NCBI RefSeq assembly: GCF_001665235.1
Contig: NZ_LZSC01000075.1
Location: 1-64,000, forward strand
Direction of reading: 5' to 3'
Source of the DNA: Mycobacterium sp. 1100029.7
GTDB taxonomy: Bacteria > Actinomycetota > Actinomycetes > Mycobacteriales > Mycobacteriaceae
Length of the DNA: 64,000 nucleotides
Shown: positions 26,009-34,993 of the stretch, piece by piece
Layout of the letters: every line of letters starts with the position of its first letter
How positions within the stretch are numbered: position 1 is the first letter of the stretch
Translations under genes and position numbers: made by a program
The notes under the pieces: generated by a model
The model's input: only the letters and a program-made list of their open reading frames with translations
Database searches by the model: none
What the model was told of the DNA's origin: nothing

Positions 26009-27103
26009 TCAGGCCCCGCCCTCGCGCACCGAAACCTTGACGTCCGGCGCGGTGGGATTGTCCAGCCACCGCACGATGACAAATCCGCGGTGCCGACCGC
26101 CGGTATCCAGCCAATGGCCAAACCCGAAGTCCTGCGCGGAGATTGCGATCCGCACTCGGCCGTCGGCGTCGGGCTGCACGCCCCGGTTGGTCACCGAGCT
26201 GTGCCGGCGGCGCGGCTCCAGGCACTCGTGCCAGACGCTTTCCAGCGTGACGTTCCAGTACCGGGTGTCGGGCGGTTGGATGTCGAGCACCAGCGCCTGG
26301 CCGGGATCGAGGCGGTAAGTGCCCATCATGTACAGGTTGTCCGGCGTGGTGTCGGCCGCACCCAGATCGGCGGCCTCGGCCGTCAGTAACGTGTTGGGCT
26401 GCTGCAGCAGCTCCGGCTTGATGGTGCGGTGCAGCGTGGTCAGCTTCATCAGTGACCACGCCATCGCGGTGAACTGTTCGGCCAATTCGCCGTCGGACAA
26501 CTCGGTGACCGGGTCGGGGTCGAGTGCCTCGATCCGCATGGTCGCGGGCTCCTCGGCGTCCCGATCGCCGATGTACTCCCGGACGACGACCGACGACGCG
26601 TCCTCGGGAATTTGCACCCACTGCGCGCCGTCGAGATCGGCGGGCTCGTCGGCGGACAGCACGAGCGCGAACCGGCCGGACTCCAGGTTCAGGTTGGTGT
26701 CGCCGACGTAGTTCGACATCCGCCGCGGAGTCAGGCCGGTGCCGGCCAAGACTTGGAATCCGAGGTACGCGGTGGTGCCGCGGGTTCCCGTGATCCGGTA
26801 GCGGCGATCTCCGCGGATCATCGCCAGGAAGTAACTGCCATCGGGATTGGGGCCGCCGATCATCCGGGTGTCCGAACACATATCGAAAAACGCCGGGCGG
26901 CAGGTGTCGGCCTCGACAGCCATTTGCGAGCACAGCGATGAGACCCGGGCGATCACCCGCAACCCTTCGAGGAGTTCGCGTTCGGATTCAGCATCGTCCG
27001 TCACGATCTTGGTGACGTCGGTGATCATCTGCTGAAAGAACTGCCACGCGGCACGGGCTTGCGGCGCGCCATCGGCTGACGCCGCCGCCAGGGTGTGAGA
27101 CAT
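26009..27103 (-). CDS. DUF1214-domain protein of unknown function
   Basis: This 364-residue protein has a C-terminal DUF1214-type domain containing YWNVTLESVWHECLEP, SVTNRGVQPDADGRVRI and HRGFVIVRWLDNP. The N-terminal ~200 residues have GGPNPDGSYFLAMIRGDRRYRI and YLGFQVLAGTG. No catalytic residues are recognised. It precedes the sulfotransferase by two bases. The start codon lies inside the arm of an inverted repeat shared with the divergent TetR gene, so that TetR probably represses this operon. Confidence 0.75.
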   Translation of the reverse strand: MSHTLAAASADGAPQARAAWQFFQQMITDVTKIVTDDAESERELLEGLRVIARVSSLCSQMAVEADTCRPAFFDMCSDTRMIGGPNPDGSYFLAMIRGDRRYRITGTRGTTAYLGFQVLAGTGLTPRRMSNYVGDTNLNLESGRFALVLSADEPADLDGAQWVQIPEDASSVVVREYIGDRDAEEPATMRIEALDPDPVTELSDGELAEQFTAMAWSLMKLTTLHRTIKPELLQQPNTLLTAEAADLGAADTTPDNLYMMGTYRLDPGQALVLDIQPPDTRYWNVTLESVWHECLEPRRRHSSVTNRGVQPDADGRVRIAISAQDFGFGHWLDTGGRHRGFVIVRWLDNPTAPDVKVSVREGGA

Positions 27104-27126
27104 AGTCTTATGCTTAGACTATGTCT
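27098..27126. promoter_or_regulatory. Operator-like inverted repeat over the divergent start region
   Basis: AGACATAGTCT (27098-27108) and AGACTATGTCT (27116-27126) are perfect 11-base arms around a 7-base spacer. The left arm covers the start codon of the DUF1214 gene (27101-27103), and the right arm covers an ATG at 27121 of the TetR frame. Repression of both directions by the adjacent TetR protein is the simple reading, and the transcript start on the left is probably leaderless or nearly so. Confidence 0.78.
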
Positions 27127-27138
27127 TACGCTTTGGCA

Positions 27139-27741
27139 ATGGGTTCGCATCCAGAACGTCCGCGAATGTCACCTGCCGAACGGCGGCGCACCGCCACCCG
27201 CGAGCGCATCGCGGCCGCCGCAGCCAAGGTCGTCGGGGAAGCTGGTCTGGCAGGAGCGACGGTGGACCGCATCGCTGACGCGGCCGACATCGGCCGGGCC
27301 ACCTTCTTCCGTTACTTCAACTCCAAGGAAGACGCCGTCGCCGAGGGCGTGAACGTGCACTGGTTGGACCGCATTACCAGCGCGGTGGCCGCCCAACCGG
27401 CGGGGCTGGGCGCTGCAGAGGCCGTCACGGCGGCGTTCGGCGACCTGGCTGACGGATTCACCGAAATCGAAGACCACGTACGCGAATTGGCCACGCTGAC
27501 AAGGTCATCCGAGACGCTTGACGCGTGGACGCATGGCCGCATCTATGTGCGTTACGAAGCGGCCATCGCGGAGCTCATTGCGCCTCGCATCGCCGACCTT
27601 TCACCGCACGATCCCCGGCCCCGGTTGATCGGCGCACTGGCGATGGCGGCGGTCCGCATCGCGCTCGACGACTGGCTCGGCGAGGGAGGGTCGCTACCAG
27701 ATCGGGTACGGCGTGGTCTGGCCGCGATCGCGATCGGCTAG
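27139..27741 (+). CDS. TetR-family regulator
   Basis: This 200-residue TetR protein has the HTH ATVDRIADAADIGRATFFRYF followed by NSKEDAV, and a helical C-terminal ligand domain. The start ATG 27139 (MGSHPERPRM) is preferred because the upstream ATG 27121 lies within the operator arm; ATG 27166, about nine codons further on (MSPAERRR), is also possible. It is divergent from the DUF1214-sulfotransferase operon and its stop overlaps the convergent amidohydrolase by four bases. It probably controls the divergent operon and itself. Confidence 0.84.
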   Translation: MGSHPERPRMSPAERRRTATRERIAAAAAKVVGEAGLAGATVDRIADAADIGRATFFRYFNSKEDAVAEGVNVHWLDRITSAVAAQPAGLGAAEAVTAAFGDLADGFTEIEDHVRELATLTRSSETLDAWTHGRIYVRYEAAIAELIAPRIADLSPHDPRPRLIGALAMAAVRIALDDWLGEGGSLPDRVRRGLAAIAIG

Positions 27742-28568
27742 CTCGCGCGCCGTGGCCAATTCAGGATCCACCGGGCCGTCGCGCCCAGCACCCACGCCTT
27801 CTCGTTCTCCGACAGCGCTGTCGAATCGCGGATGCTGAACAGCGATTCGGCCCAGGTGGCACGATGCCGGGTCATCGTGGCGTCGCTGGCCCACATGACG
27901 CGCTCGGGTCCGAAGGCGTCGACGGCCTGCCGCAGCTTCGGCTCGAGGTCGACGAACGGATAGGGCTGCGTCGACAGAAACGATGCCGCGTGCGCCCATT
28001 TGAAGGCGACGTTGGGAAACTGGGCCATCGCCAGCGCATCGTCGATGCTGGCCTGACCGGGCGGTGCATCGAAGGCGGCGCCGCAATGGTCGATGACGAA
28101 CTGGACGTCGGGAAATCTCTTCACGTACTGCGTCAAGTGCGGCACCCGGCCCGGGCACGTGACGAACAGCGGAAAGCCTTGGGCCAGCGCGGCTTTCAAA
28201 AGCCGATCGTAGCCACCCTCTTCGAAGACCGCCCCTTCGGCCGGGGTGAAGACCAGGGTGCGCAGCGCTCTGCAACCGGGTGCGACCCGCAGCGTCTCGA
28301 CCCAGCTTTCGATGCGGGGATCCGTCGGATCGACCCGCATCAGGAAGGCCAACCGCTCAGGATGGGCTATCGCCGCCGCCTCGGCATTCGGCCCGACGGT
28401 GCGGAAGGCGCCGTTTTCCAGGCGGTAGCCGGGCAGCAGCGCGCCGTCGTCGCCGGGGCCGTCGAACTCGTCGTACACCGCGGCCGCAATGCCCAGGGCA
28501 TCCATGATCGCCAGCGTGGTCTCGGTGCCGAGCATGTTGGCGTGCACCTGTACGTCGACGATGTCCAT
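27738..28568 (-). CDS. Amidohydrolase-2 family metal-dependent hydrolase
   Basis: This 276-residue TIM-barrel amidohydrolase resembles 4-sulfomuconolactonase/LigI- and decarboxylase-type enzymes. The N-terminal metal motif is DVQVHAN (normally HxH; the second ligand here is Asn10-like), a histidine lies in FVIDHCGAAFD, and a C-terminal aspartate in VMWASDATM. AGGAGA precedes the ATG. It is 19 bases downstream of, and co-oriented with, the LacI gene, which probably controls it. Typical reactions are hydrolysis or decarboxylation of small cyclic acids; the substrate is unknown. Confidence 0.78.
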   Translation of the reverse strand: MDIVDVQVHANMLGTETTLAIMDALGIAAAVYDEFDGPGDDGALLPGYRLENGAFRTVGPNAEAAAIAHPERLAFLMRVDPTDPRIESWVETLRVAPGCRALRTLVFTPAEGAVFEEGGYDRLLKAALAQGFPLFVTCPGRVPHLTQYVKRFPDVQFVIDHCGAAFDAPPGQASIDDALAMAQFPNVAFKWAHAASFLSTQPYPFVDLEPKLRQAVDAFGPERVMWASDATMTRHRATWAESLFSIRDSTALSENEKAWVLGATARWILNWPRRAS

Positions 28569-28587
28569 CGAATCTCCTATCCGCGGC

Positions 28588-29550
28588 CTACGTCGACGAG
28601 CGCACGATGAGGTGCGCGATGGCGGTCGGCGTGGGAGGCGGCGGGGGGAAATTTCCCAACCGCTCGAAAAGAGCCGCCAGGGCGATGTCGGCGACGGCCC
28701 GCGCGTCGAACTGCACGGTGGTCAGCGGCGGGCTGCTCACGGCGCCGATGGGGCTGGCGTCGACGCCGATGACGGCCAGATCGCGCGGGCACCGCAACCC
28801 CGCTTCGTGGATACCGTGCAGCACCAGGCAGGCGATGTCGTCGCTTTGCGCGCACACTGCCGTCACGCCGCCGCGCACCCATTCGCGTACCACGTCTGCC
28901 GCGTTGTCGACGGTCACGTCCGCCACCGTCGGCCGCGGCAGGTCACGTGACTTGGTGGCGCGCAACAGACCCTCGTACCAATAGTCGCCGAGATTTCGCC
29001 ATCGCTGAATCCCGGTGTAGGCGAATGCAATCCGCTGGTGACCACGCGAGACGAGGTGCTCGACGCGCAGCTCTCCGATGGACAATCGTGGATCGCCGAG
29101 CGCCGGCAGCGTACCGATCTCGATGCTCGGGATGCCCGCGGTGCGCACCAGGGTCGAAGCGGCAGCACTCAGTGGAAACAGGCTCGTCACGGCCACCGGA
29201 TCGAGGTTCTCGATCGCGTCGACGACATGCTGATCGTCCTCGGTCTCGAATATCTGCACCTGAAGCAACCCGAGGCGGGCCAGCTCGGTGGTCATCCGGC
29301 TACCGGCCAGCATCGGCATCTCACCGACCGCCAGGTGCGGAATCACGTACAGCACCACGCCGCTTCGGCCCCGGGCGAGGTTGCGCGCGGCGAGATTGGG
29401 TCGATAACCCAAGAGTTCGGCGGCGCGGTGGACGGCCTCTCGTGTTCGGGCCGAGATCCTGCGACCCTCCGCGTTGTTCAGAACGTAGCTGACCGTCGCG
29501 GTGGACACGCTGGCCAGCCGAGCCACATCAGCATTAGTCGGCCGCGCCAT
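28588..29550 (-). CDS. LacI-family transcriptional regulator
   Basis: This 320-residue regulator has the N-terminal HTH (NADVARLASVSTATVSYVLN) with the hinge helix ARNLARG, and a periplasmic-binding-like ligand domain (IAFAYTGIQRW, VTAVCAQSDDIACLVL, LAVIGVDASPIGAVSSPPLTTV). LacI proteins usually sense sugars, but here the neighbours are amidohydrolases and CoA-type catabolic genes. It is divergent from the large operon starting at 29786 and upstream of an amidohydrolase on its own strand. The 235-base gap before 29786 contains a perfect palindrome that could be its operator. Confidence 0.87.
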   Translation of the reverse strand: MARPTNADVARLASVSTATVSYVLNNAEGRRISARTREAVHRAAELLGYRPNLAARNLARGRSGVVLYVIPHLAVGEMPMLAGSRMTTELARLGLLQVQIFETEDDQHVVDAIENLDPVAVTSLFPLSAAASTLVRTAGIPSIEIGTLPALGDPRLSIGELRVEHLVSRGHQRIAFAYTGIQRWRNLGDYWYEGLLRATKSRDLPRPTVADVTVDNAADVVREWVRGGVTAVCAQSDDIACLVLHGIHEAGLRCPRDLAVIGVDASPIGAVSSPPLTTVQFDARAVADIALAALFERLGNFPPPPPTPTAIAHLIVRSST

Positions 29551-29628
29551 GCTTCATGGTGGCACGCGGCGCGGGCCGGCAACGCGGATCGGCTGATCAC
29601 GGGCCCGGCCGCACCGGCTGTACCGTTG

Positions 29629-29639
29629 GACTATTAGTC
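29629..29639. promoter_or_regulatory. Palindrome between LacI gene and amidohydrolase operon
   Basis: GACTATTAGTC is a perfect 11-base palindrome in the divergent region. A related half (ACTAGTCC) lies at 29758-29765 just before the ribosome site of the amidohydrolase gene. It is a candidate LacI-family operator, weaker than the other sites in this window. Confidence 0.4.
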
Positions 29640-29785
29640 AGCGAGCTTCGCCGGGTTCGCCGGGGCGCATGCACCGCGGAATTTGCTGCTAATTGCACTC
29701 TTCAGGCGCGCCGGGGAACACTGGTAGGCATTGACTCTGTGACTGAAATCATTGTCTACTAGTCCTTGTATTCAAGGAGTGCGGC

Positions 29786-31141
29786 ATGAACAAGGACGAC
29801 CTGATCCTGATCAGCGTGGATGACCACATCGCCGAGCCCGCGGACATGTTCGATGCGCATGTTCCGGCGAAGTACCAGGAGCTTGCGCCACGAGTCGTGC
29901 TCGAGCCCGACGGCGTCCAGCAGTGGTATTACGGCGACGTTCGCGGCCGCAATATGGGCCTGAACGCCGTCGCGGGCAAGCCGCGCGAGATGTACAACAT
30001 CGACGCGTCGCGCTACGACGAGATGCGGCCCGGCTGCTTCAACGTCGACGAGCGGGTACGGGACATGAACGCCGGCGGTCAGCTGGCGGGCTTGAACTTT
30101 CCGAACTTCACCGGCTTCTCCGGCCAGGTCCTCAATCAGGGCCCGGATCGCGACGTCAACCTGGTGATGATCAAGGCCTACAACGACTGGCACGTCGACG
30201 AATGGTGCGCGGCCTACCCGGGCCGGTTCATTCCATGCGGGATTTTGCCGTTGTACGACGTCGCCGAGGCCGCCAAGGAGGTCAAGCGCCTCGCCGACAA
30301 GGGCTGTCACGCCGTCACCTTCTCGGAAAATCCAGAAGCCCTGCAAATGCCCAGCATTCACACCAAGTATTGGTATCCGTTGTTCGAGGCGGCGTGCGAG
30401 AACAACACAGTGCTGTGCACGCATGTGGGCTCGGCGTCACGATCCCCGCAGGTCTCCACGGATGCTCCGGCAAGTGTGCAGATGACGGCGTCGTCGATGA
30501 TGAGCATGTTCACCTTCACCGAGCTGATCTGGGCCGAATTCTGGGTCGACTTCCCGCAGTTGAAGTTCTCGCTCACCGAGGGTGATGTCGGCTGGATCCC
30601 GTATTTCCTATGGCGGGCCGAGCACGTCTTCAACCGCCATTCCGGCTGGACGCTGGCCACCTTCCCGCCGGGATATGACGGACCGTCCGATGTGTTCAAG
30701 CGGCACTTCTACACCTGCTTCATCAGCGACAAAGTCGGCGTTCGCAACATGGATTGGTTCAACGAGGACATGCTGTGCTGGGAATCCGACTTTCCGCATT
30801 CCGACAGCAACTGGCCGTTTGCGCCCGAAGACATCATCACAACGATGGGCCATCTCGACGACGCGGTGATCGACAAGATCACGCATGAAAATGCCATGGC
30901 GGCATACTCATTCGATCCATTCAAGCACGTACCGAAGGAGCAGGCCCGGGCCGGCCGGCTGCGCGCACAGGCCACCGACGTCGATGTGGTCACTCATGTC
31001 GGACGTCAAGCCAGCCAGCGTGACCGGGACGCGTGGACGCGGATGACGCAGTTCGCCCTGCAGGCACAGGCCTCGGCGCAGGCACCGGTGACGGCCGAGG
31101 TTGCCGGCATCGCGGGCCGCGCCACCACGCTGGGCAACTGA
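29786..31141 (+). CDS. Amidohydrolase-2 family protein (decarboxylase/hydrolase type)
   Basis: This 451-residue metal-dependent amidohydrolase belongs to a large mycobacterial branch that opens with ISVDDHIAEPADMF, where the usual HxH pair is replaced by Asp-His and a nearby Glu. Further metal ligands are the His in CTHVGSAS and the Asp in ESDFPHSDSNWP. The C-terminal ~50 residues are Ala/Gln-rich and probably flexible. CAAGGAG precedes the ATG. It heads an operon with a double CoA-transferase, a small unknown protein, a thiolase-like protein, DUF35 and PadR. A ring-opening hydrolysis or decarboxylation step is inferred. Confidence 0.82.
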   Translation: MNKDDLILISVDDHIAEPADMFDAHVPAKYQELAPRVVLEPDGVQQWYYGDVRGRNMGLNAVAGKPREMYNIDASRYDEMRPGCFNVDERVRDMNAGGQLAGLNFPNFTGFSGQVLNQGPDRDVNLVMIKAYNDWHVDEWCAAYPGRFIPCGILPLYDVAEAAKEVKRLADKGCHAVTFSENPEALQMPSIHTKYWYPLFEAACENNTVLCTHVGSASRSPQVSTDAPASVQMTASSMMSMFTFTELIWAEFWVDFPQLKFSLTEGDVGWIPYFLWRAEHVFNRHSGWTLATFPPGYDGPSDVFKRHFYTCFISDKVGVRNMDWFNEDMLCWESDFPHSDSNWPFAPEDIITTMGHLDDAVIDKITHENAMAAYSFDPFKHVPKEQARAGRLRAQATDVDVVTHVGRQASQRDRDAWTRMTQFALQAQASAQAPVTAEVAGIAGRATTLGN

Positions 31142-31143
31142 GC

Positions 31144-33477
31144 GTGGCAAGCCAGGCGCCATTCGACGGTTGGCGTGTGCTGGAGATCTGCAACGGAATC
31201 GCGGTGTCCTACTGTGCGAAGATGTTCGCTGACGCCGGTGCCGAGGTCGTGAAAATCGAGTCACTGCAGGGTGATTCGCTGCGCGGCGTCTCGGCGGGCG
31301 GCCCACCCGGAGCGCTGTTCGGATACCTGGCAGCGGGAAAGAAATCGGTGAACGATCCGGCGGAGGCCGCCGGGCTCCTCGCCGGGGCCGACGTGGTATG
31401 CACCGATCTGACCGACGGCTGGACGATTGATGGCATCACGGCGCACACCGGCCCGGCCACTGTCGTCGTCAGCGTGACGCCGTTCGGGATGACAGGCCCT
31501 TACGTCGACGACCACGTGATCGCCAACGAGTTCATCCTGCAGGCATTGTGCGGCTCGACCGCCGGCCGGGGCTGGCCGGGCGACGAGCCGGTCCAGGCGG
31601 GTGGGCGACTGGGGGAATGGCTGGCAGGGTCCTTCGCCGCCGCGGTCAGCGCCGCCGCGGCCCGGCATGCCGCGCGCGGCGGCTGCGGCGAGATTATCGA
31701 CGTCTCGACATATGAGGCCATGGCGATCGCGATGGGTGGGCTGTCCGCGATGTCGGCCAGCGTCCTGGGCGCGGATTCCCTTCTGCACCAGCGCAGTCTG
31801 GAACTGCCGTCCATCGTCCCGACGGCTGACGGCCTGGTGGGCTTCTGCACGATCACCGCGCAACAGTTCCAGGATTTCCTGGTCATGATCGACCGGGCCG
31901 ACATGCTCGAGGACGCCGAGCTGGCCTCGTTCGTCGGCCGCGTCGACCGTCGCGACGAGTTCCTCGACATGGTCACGCAGTGGACCCAGACGCGGGCCAC
32001 GAGCGAGATCGTGGACCTCGCGGTCGCATTTCGAATCCCGGTGGCGCCCATCGGTATGCCCGCAACTCTGCTCACCGTCGACCATTTCGTGGAACGCGGT
32101 GTGTTCGTCGAGTCCGAGCTCGGCGTGCTGCAGCCGCGAGTGCCGTATCGCAGCGACGCGATCGCGACCCGCACGCCCGGGCGACCGCCGGTGCTGGGCG
32201 CCGACAACGGTCGCGTGCGGTGGGCGCCGCGACCGAACCGGCCGACACTCGCCGACCCGGACGGACTTCCGTTGTCCGACATCAGGATCACCGACTTCAC
32301 CGCGTTCTGGGCCGGACCGGTCGCCACCCAGTTCCTCGGTGCGCTGGGTGCCGACGTGATCAAGCTCGAGGGCGTCCGTCGCCCCGACGGTATGAGATTC
32401 TCCGCGGGCCGGCCCCCGGACTGGGACCAGTGGTGGGAATGGGGCCCAGTCTTTCTGTGCAGCAACAACAACAAGCGCGGTGTCAGCATTGAACTCAGCA
32501 CCGACGCCGGGCGGGCGCTCGCGCTGGACCTGATTGCGGCCAGCGACCTGGTGATCGAGAACTTCTCACCTCGGGTGATGGAGAACTTCGGGCTGCAATG
32601 GGACGCCGTGCATGCGGCCAATCCGCGCGCGGTCATGGTGCGGATGCCGGCGTTCGGTCTCGACGGTCCATGGCGTGACCGCGTCGGGTTCGCGCAGACG
32701 ATGGAGCAGGCCACCGGCATGGCTTGGATGACCGGGCATGCCGACGGCCCGCCGGTGATCCCGCGCGGGGTCTGCGATCCGATCGCGGGGCTGCATTCGG
32801 CATTCGCCGCCATTGCGGCGCTGGTAATTCGAGACCGGCAAGGCACCGGGATGCACGTCGAGTCCACGATGGTGGAGTCGGCGTTGAACGTGGCCGCCGA
32901 GATGCTGCTCGAATACTCGCGCAACGGCATTCAGATGCGACGACAGGGAAACCGGGGTCCCGGAGCGGCACCCCAGGGCTTGTACCGCTGCCGCGGTGAC
33001 GACGAATGGGTCGCCGTCGCCGCGCTGACCGACGCCGCGCGCGCCGGCTTGGCGGCGCTGCTCGGTAAGCCCGAACTCGGCGCCGATGAGGCCGACTGGC
33101 GGGAGCGCGCGGACGACACCGACAAGCTGATCGCGGATTGGGCGGCGTACCGCAGTGTCGACGAGGCGGTGCGTGCCCTGCGTGACGCGCAGGTGCCCGC
33201 GGCGGCCATGACGGCGGCGGGCAGCCTGCTGAGCGATCCCCAGCTGCTCGCGCGCGGCTTCTGGGAGACCGTCGAGCACCCGGTGGCCGGCTCTTTCCTG
33301 TGCACCGGAATGCCTTTCGAATTCGTCGGGAAGTCCAGACGCTGGGTTCACCGGGTGGCGCCGCTGTACGGCCAGCACACCACCGAGGTACTGACCGGGG
33401 TCTTAGGACGCGGCGCGGACGAGCTGGCCCAGCTGCGCGCGGCGGGCGCCACCAGCATCCGCCCGGCGGGCCTGTGA
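31144..33477 (+). CDS. Double (fused) family III CoA-transferase
   Basis: This 777-residue protein consists of two CaiB/BaiF-type halves (about 1-385 and 390-777). Both begin with the family opening (GWRVLEICNGIAVSYCAKMFADAG; SDIRITDFTAFWAGPVATQFLGALG) and a lysine-linked IKLEGVRRPDGMR or VKIES segment. Single family III enzymes form interlocked dimers, so a fused pair may make an intramolecular ring. The start is GTG 31144, two bases after the previous stop; the longer frame starting at 31033 lies inside the amidohydrolase gene. It probably activates an acid by CoA transfer for the thiolase-like enzyme downstream. Confidence 0.84.
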   Translation: MASQAPFDGWRVLEICNGIAVSYCAKMFADAGAEVVKIESLQGDSLRGVSAGGPPGALFGYLAAGKKSVNDPAEAAGLLAGADVVCTDLTDGWTIDGITAHTGPATVVVSVTPFGMTGPYVDDHVIANEFILQALCGSTAGRGWPGDEPVQAGGRLGEWLAGSFAAAVSAAAARHAARGGCGEIIDVSTYEAMAIAMGGLSAMSASVLGADSLLHQRSLELPSIVPTADGLVGFCTITAQQFQDFLVMIDRADMLEDAELASFVGRVDRRDEFLDMVTQWTQTRATSEIVDLAVAFRIPVAPIGMPATLLTVDHFVERGVFVESELGVLQPRVPYRSDAIATRTPGRPPVLGADNGRVRWAPRPNRPTLADPDGLPLSDIRITDFTAFWAGPVATQFLGALGADVIKLEGVRRPDGMRFSAGRPPDWDQWWEWGPVFLCSNNNKRGVSIELSTDAGRALALDLIAASDLVIENFSPRVMENFGLQWDAVHAANPRAVMVRMPAFGLDGPWRDRVGFAQTMEQATGMAWMTGHADGPPVIPRGVCDPIAGLHSAFAAIAALVIRDRQGTGMHVESTMVESALNVAAEMLLEYSRNGIQMRRQGNRGPGAAPQGLYRCRGDDEWVAVAALTDAARAGLAALLGKPELGADEADWRERADDTDKLIADWAAYRSVDEAVRALRDAQVPAAAMTAAGSLLSDPQLLARGFWETVEHPVAGSFLCTGMPFEFVGKSRRWVHRVAPLYGQHTTEVLTGVLGRGADELAQLRAAGATSIRPAGL

Positions 33478-33478
33478 C

Positions 33479-33808
33479 ATGGCGGTCACGCTGTGCGTAC
33501 CACCGCGGGCCGGGGAGCTGTGTGCGCCGGTGCGGTTCCTGGTGCGCCGCGATTCCGTCGTGATGGAACTGACTGCGCGCCACCGCATCACCAGTGTCGA
33601 GTGGGACGAACACGAGCACGCCGTCGCCATGGTCGTCGAGATCACCGACCCCCAGACCGCACGGCCGGTGGACGTGCGCATCGATGTGGTCGATGCCGGC
33701 ACCCCGAGCGCCGATTCCCGGACCAGGACGATCGGCAGCGTGCTGCGCGACGGGCGCCGATACGACGTGCTGGGAACATATCTCGGAGTGGTGGCGGATG
33801 AGAACTGA
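33479..33808 (+). CDS. Small protein of unknown function in the catabolic operon
   Basis: This 109-residue protein starts one base after the CoA-transferase stop and ends 24 bases before the thiolase-like gene, so it is a real operon member. It is rich in beta-strand-like sequence (MELTARHRITSVEWDE, HAVAMVVEITDP, RPVDVRIDVVDAG) with no signal peptide, membrane segment or cysteine cluster; its only cysteines are two near the N-terminus. No family was recognised. A small beta-barrel or NTF2-like accessory role is only a guess. Confidence 0.65.
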   Translation: MAVTLCVPPRAGELCAPVRFLVRRDSVVMELTARHRITSVEWDEHEHAVAMVVEITDPQTARPVDVRIDVVDAGTPSADSRTRTIGSVLRDGRRYDVLGTYLGVVADEN

Positions 33809-33832
33809 AGGGCCGCAACGGATGGGGCAACG

Positions 33833-34993
33833 GTGAGCGCAACGAAGCGCACGGCAGCGATCGTCGGGGTACACAACACCCGGCAAGGGCGGCGCCTGGA
33901 CGGCGAGACGTCGCGCGGTCTGGCGATCAAAGCGATTCGGGGCGCACTCGACGATGCCGGGCTGACCCTCGATGACGTCGACGGGATCAGTGCGAGCCCG
34001 CACTCCACCGCGTTGATCTACGACCTGCGCATCGGCCCGGCGTGGCAGGGATTGGCCTTCGGGGTCGGGATGATCACCGAGGCGGTCACCGCGATCGAAC
34101 ACGGCATGGCCGATGTCGTGGTGCTGGTGGCCGCCCAAGCCGGCGAATACCGCGACCACGAGGCTACCGCGCCGTGGACCCGACCGGAAAACGAATTCGT
34201 CGCACCGTGGGGAATGTTCACCACCGCGGAGTTCGCCCTGATCGCGCGCCGGCACATGCACGTCTATGGCACCACCCGCGAACAGCTTTCAATTGTGGCT
34301 GCGACCATCCGCAACAACGGATCGCAGAACCCGGAAGCCGTGTACTACCAACGCGGTCCGTTCACCCCGGACGACATCACCGCATCGCGGCCGATCGCCG
34401 ACCCGTTTCATCTCCTGGATTGCGCCACCACCTCCGAAGGCGGCTGCGCACTGGTCGTCGCCAACATCGACAAAGTCGACGTGGCGCGTCAGCCCATCTA
34501 TGTGCTGGGCAGTGGCGCGGACTTCCACGGCCCGTCGTATCAGCACCCGCCCGCCTGGGATCTGGGCGGCCGCCGCGGTGACCACGTCAACGGCGTGGTC
34601 GGCAGGCGGGCGTCCCAATGCGCCTTCCGCCACGCCGGAATCCGGCCCGATGACGTCGACGTGCTGGAACTCTACGATCCGTTCTCGTTCGAAATCATCC
34701 GTCAACTGGAGGCATTCGGCTTCTGCGCGGACGGCGAAGGCGGCCCGTTCGTCGCCGACGGCCACATCGCGATCGGCGGCAGTCACCCGATCACCACCGA
34801 CGGGGGAACCATGTCCTTCAGTCACGCCGGCGCCAACCCCCAGATGATGCAACGTGCGGCCCGGGCCGTCCAGCAACTGCGTGGCGAAGCAGGCACGCTA
34901 CAGGTACCCGACGCGCATATTGCGTTGTGCAGCAACGGGGGAGCCGGGGCACTGTTCACCACGGTGCTCCTGATCGGAGACGAGCCGAGATGA
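33833..34993 (+). CDS. Thiolase-like lipid-transfer protein (probable Ltp-type aldolase)
   Basis: This 386-residue thiolase-fold protein starts at GTG 33833. The nucleophilic cysteine position is lost (PAWQGLAFGVGM), and the family H-D-C-F motif is changed to YDPFSFEIIRQLEAFGFC, so it cannot be a standard thiolase. The C-terminal region keeps TDGGTMSFSHAGANPQMMQRA and CSNGGAGAL. It overlaps the DUF35 gene by four bases (ATGA), a strong sign of a stable complex, as for Ltp2-type retro-aldolases. It is distantly related to the protein at 23099. Confidence 0.82.
   Translation: MSATKRTAAIVGVHNTRQGRRLDGETSRGLAIKAIRGALDDAGLTLDDVDGISASPHSTALIYDLRIGPAWQGLAFGVGMITEAVTAIEHGMADVVVLVAAQAGEYRDHEATAPWTRPENEFVAPWGMFTTAEFALIARRHMHVYGTTREQLSIVAATIRNNGSQNPEAVYYQRGPFTPDDITASRPIADPFHLLDCATTSEGGCALVVANIDKVDVARQPIYVLGSGADFHGPSYQHPPAWDLGGRRGDHVNGVVGRRASQCAFRHAGIRPDDVDVLELYDPFSFEIIRQLEAFGFCADGEGGPFVADGHIAIGGSHPITTDGGTMSFSHAGANPQMMQRAARAVQQLRGEAGTLQVPDAHIALCSNGGAGALFTTVLLIGDEPR

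Noticed and set aside
24834-26933. A 699-residue sulfotransferase with a long N-terminal part
   Set aside because: The extra N-terminal part is the opposite-frame shadow of the DUF1214 gene; the sulfotransferase starts at 26006.
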